Assembly (NCBI RefSeq): GCF_017873095.1
Contig: NZ_JAGGJU010000003.1
Coordinates: 372,001-436,000, forward strand
Direction: 5' to 3'
Length of the DNA stretch: 64,000 nucleotides
From: Heterorhizobium halophytocola
GTDB taxonomy: Bacteria > Pseudomonadota > Alphaproteobacteria > Rhizobiales > Rhizobiaceae
The notes below the pieces were generated by a model. The model did not search any database. It was not told where the DNA came from and saw only the letters and a program-made list of their open reading frames with translations. Position 1 is the stretch's first letter, and each line of letters begins with the position of its first letter. Below, in pieces: positions 63,887 through 64,000 of this stretch. The position numbers and the translations under genes were made by a program.

Positions 63887-63987
63887 TTCTTTGCCTCATT
63901 TTCCCTACAGGTGACGGCGCAAGGATCGGGTCAATTCTGGATCGTCAGTTTGCGATTCACCCCGAGTTTCAGGAGACGGATTTAGTT

Positions 63988-64000
63988 ATGAAACTGAACA
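63988..64000 (+). CDS. First codons of a gene that runs off the window
   Basis: An ATG at 63988 begins MKLN and the window ends. AGGAG lies at 63971-63975, 12 bases upstream. A lysine after the first methionine would fit a signal peptide, but nothing more can be said. Confidence 0.45.

Overview
The window is GC-rich and gene-dense. Its gene content and order point to an alphaproteobacterium of the order Hyphomicrobiales (Rhizobiales), most likely family Rhizobiaceae. The main indicators are the fused ispDF, the run dusB-ntrB-ntrC-ntrY-ntrX-trkA-hfq-hflX, a bacterial phosphatidylcholine synthase (pcs), a ferredoxin-type sulfite reductase cluster with DUF2849 and DUF934, and a perfect CtrA-type box in front of a division transpeptidase. 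This assignment is an inference from synteny and protein resemblance, because no search could be run. I see no insertion sequence, prophage, CRISPR array or rRNA. There is one tRNA (Lys, anticodon TTT).

Layout. 1-1.3 kb: the 3' end of an unrecognised gene, a broken FlaR-like kinase pseudogene and ratA. 1.27-3.0 kb (minus): cinA and ispDF. 3.1-13.8 kb (plus): the conserved nitrogen-regulation and RNA-chaperone block dusB, ntrBC, ntrYX, trkA, hfq, hflX. 14-15.7 kb: a class B penicillin-binding protein behind a CtrA box. 15.8-20 kb (minus): small accessory enzymes (DUF1330, an exported ABM-fold protein, a GlcG-like protein), an FAD monooxygenase, mazG and a CDA-fold deaminase. 20.2-25.2 kb: the sulfite-reduction operon cysG, DUF2849, cysI, DUF934, then fpr. 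25.2-29.1 kb (minus): a small exported protein and a MacAB-type exporter. 29.4-30.6 kb (minus): a 24-residue membrane peptide, a MntA/HepT pair whose HepT half is frameshifted, and tRNA-Lys. 30.9-34.7 kb: ccdA, an AEC transporter, a UbiH-family hydroxylase and pcs. 34.9-45.2 kb: two complete ABC importers, one of BMP/nucleoside type and one like YtfQRT-YjfF (galactofuranose), the latter followed by a FadR-type regulator. 45.3-47 kb: an AraC regulator divergent from an SDR. 47.2-57.8 kb: glmU, glmS, a GNAT, DUF502, recG (minus), sdhE and mfd. 57.9-64 kb: MgtC/SapB, a remnant of a DMT transporter, a stand-alone DnaB-like ATPase, a VOC protein, an intact DMT transporter, a DsbA/FrnE-like protein, a YejA-like peptide-binding protein and the first codons of another gene.

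Most of the window is core metabolism. The parts that deserve a second look are the decayed genes (FlaR-like, HepT, DMT remnant), the stand-alone DnaB-like ATPase with an unassigned N-terminal helical segment, the 24-residue membrane peptide, the CtrA box, and two structured 5' leaders: one before the BMP-type importer and one, with a terminator-like hairpin and six T, just before the ytfQ-like gene. I did not find a convincing new multi-gene system. The candidates are listed with what would confirm or refute them.
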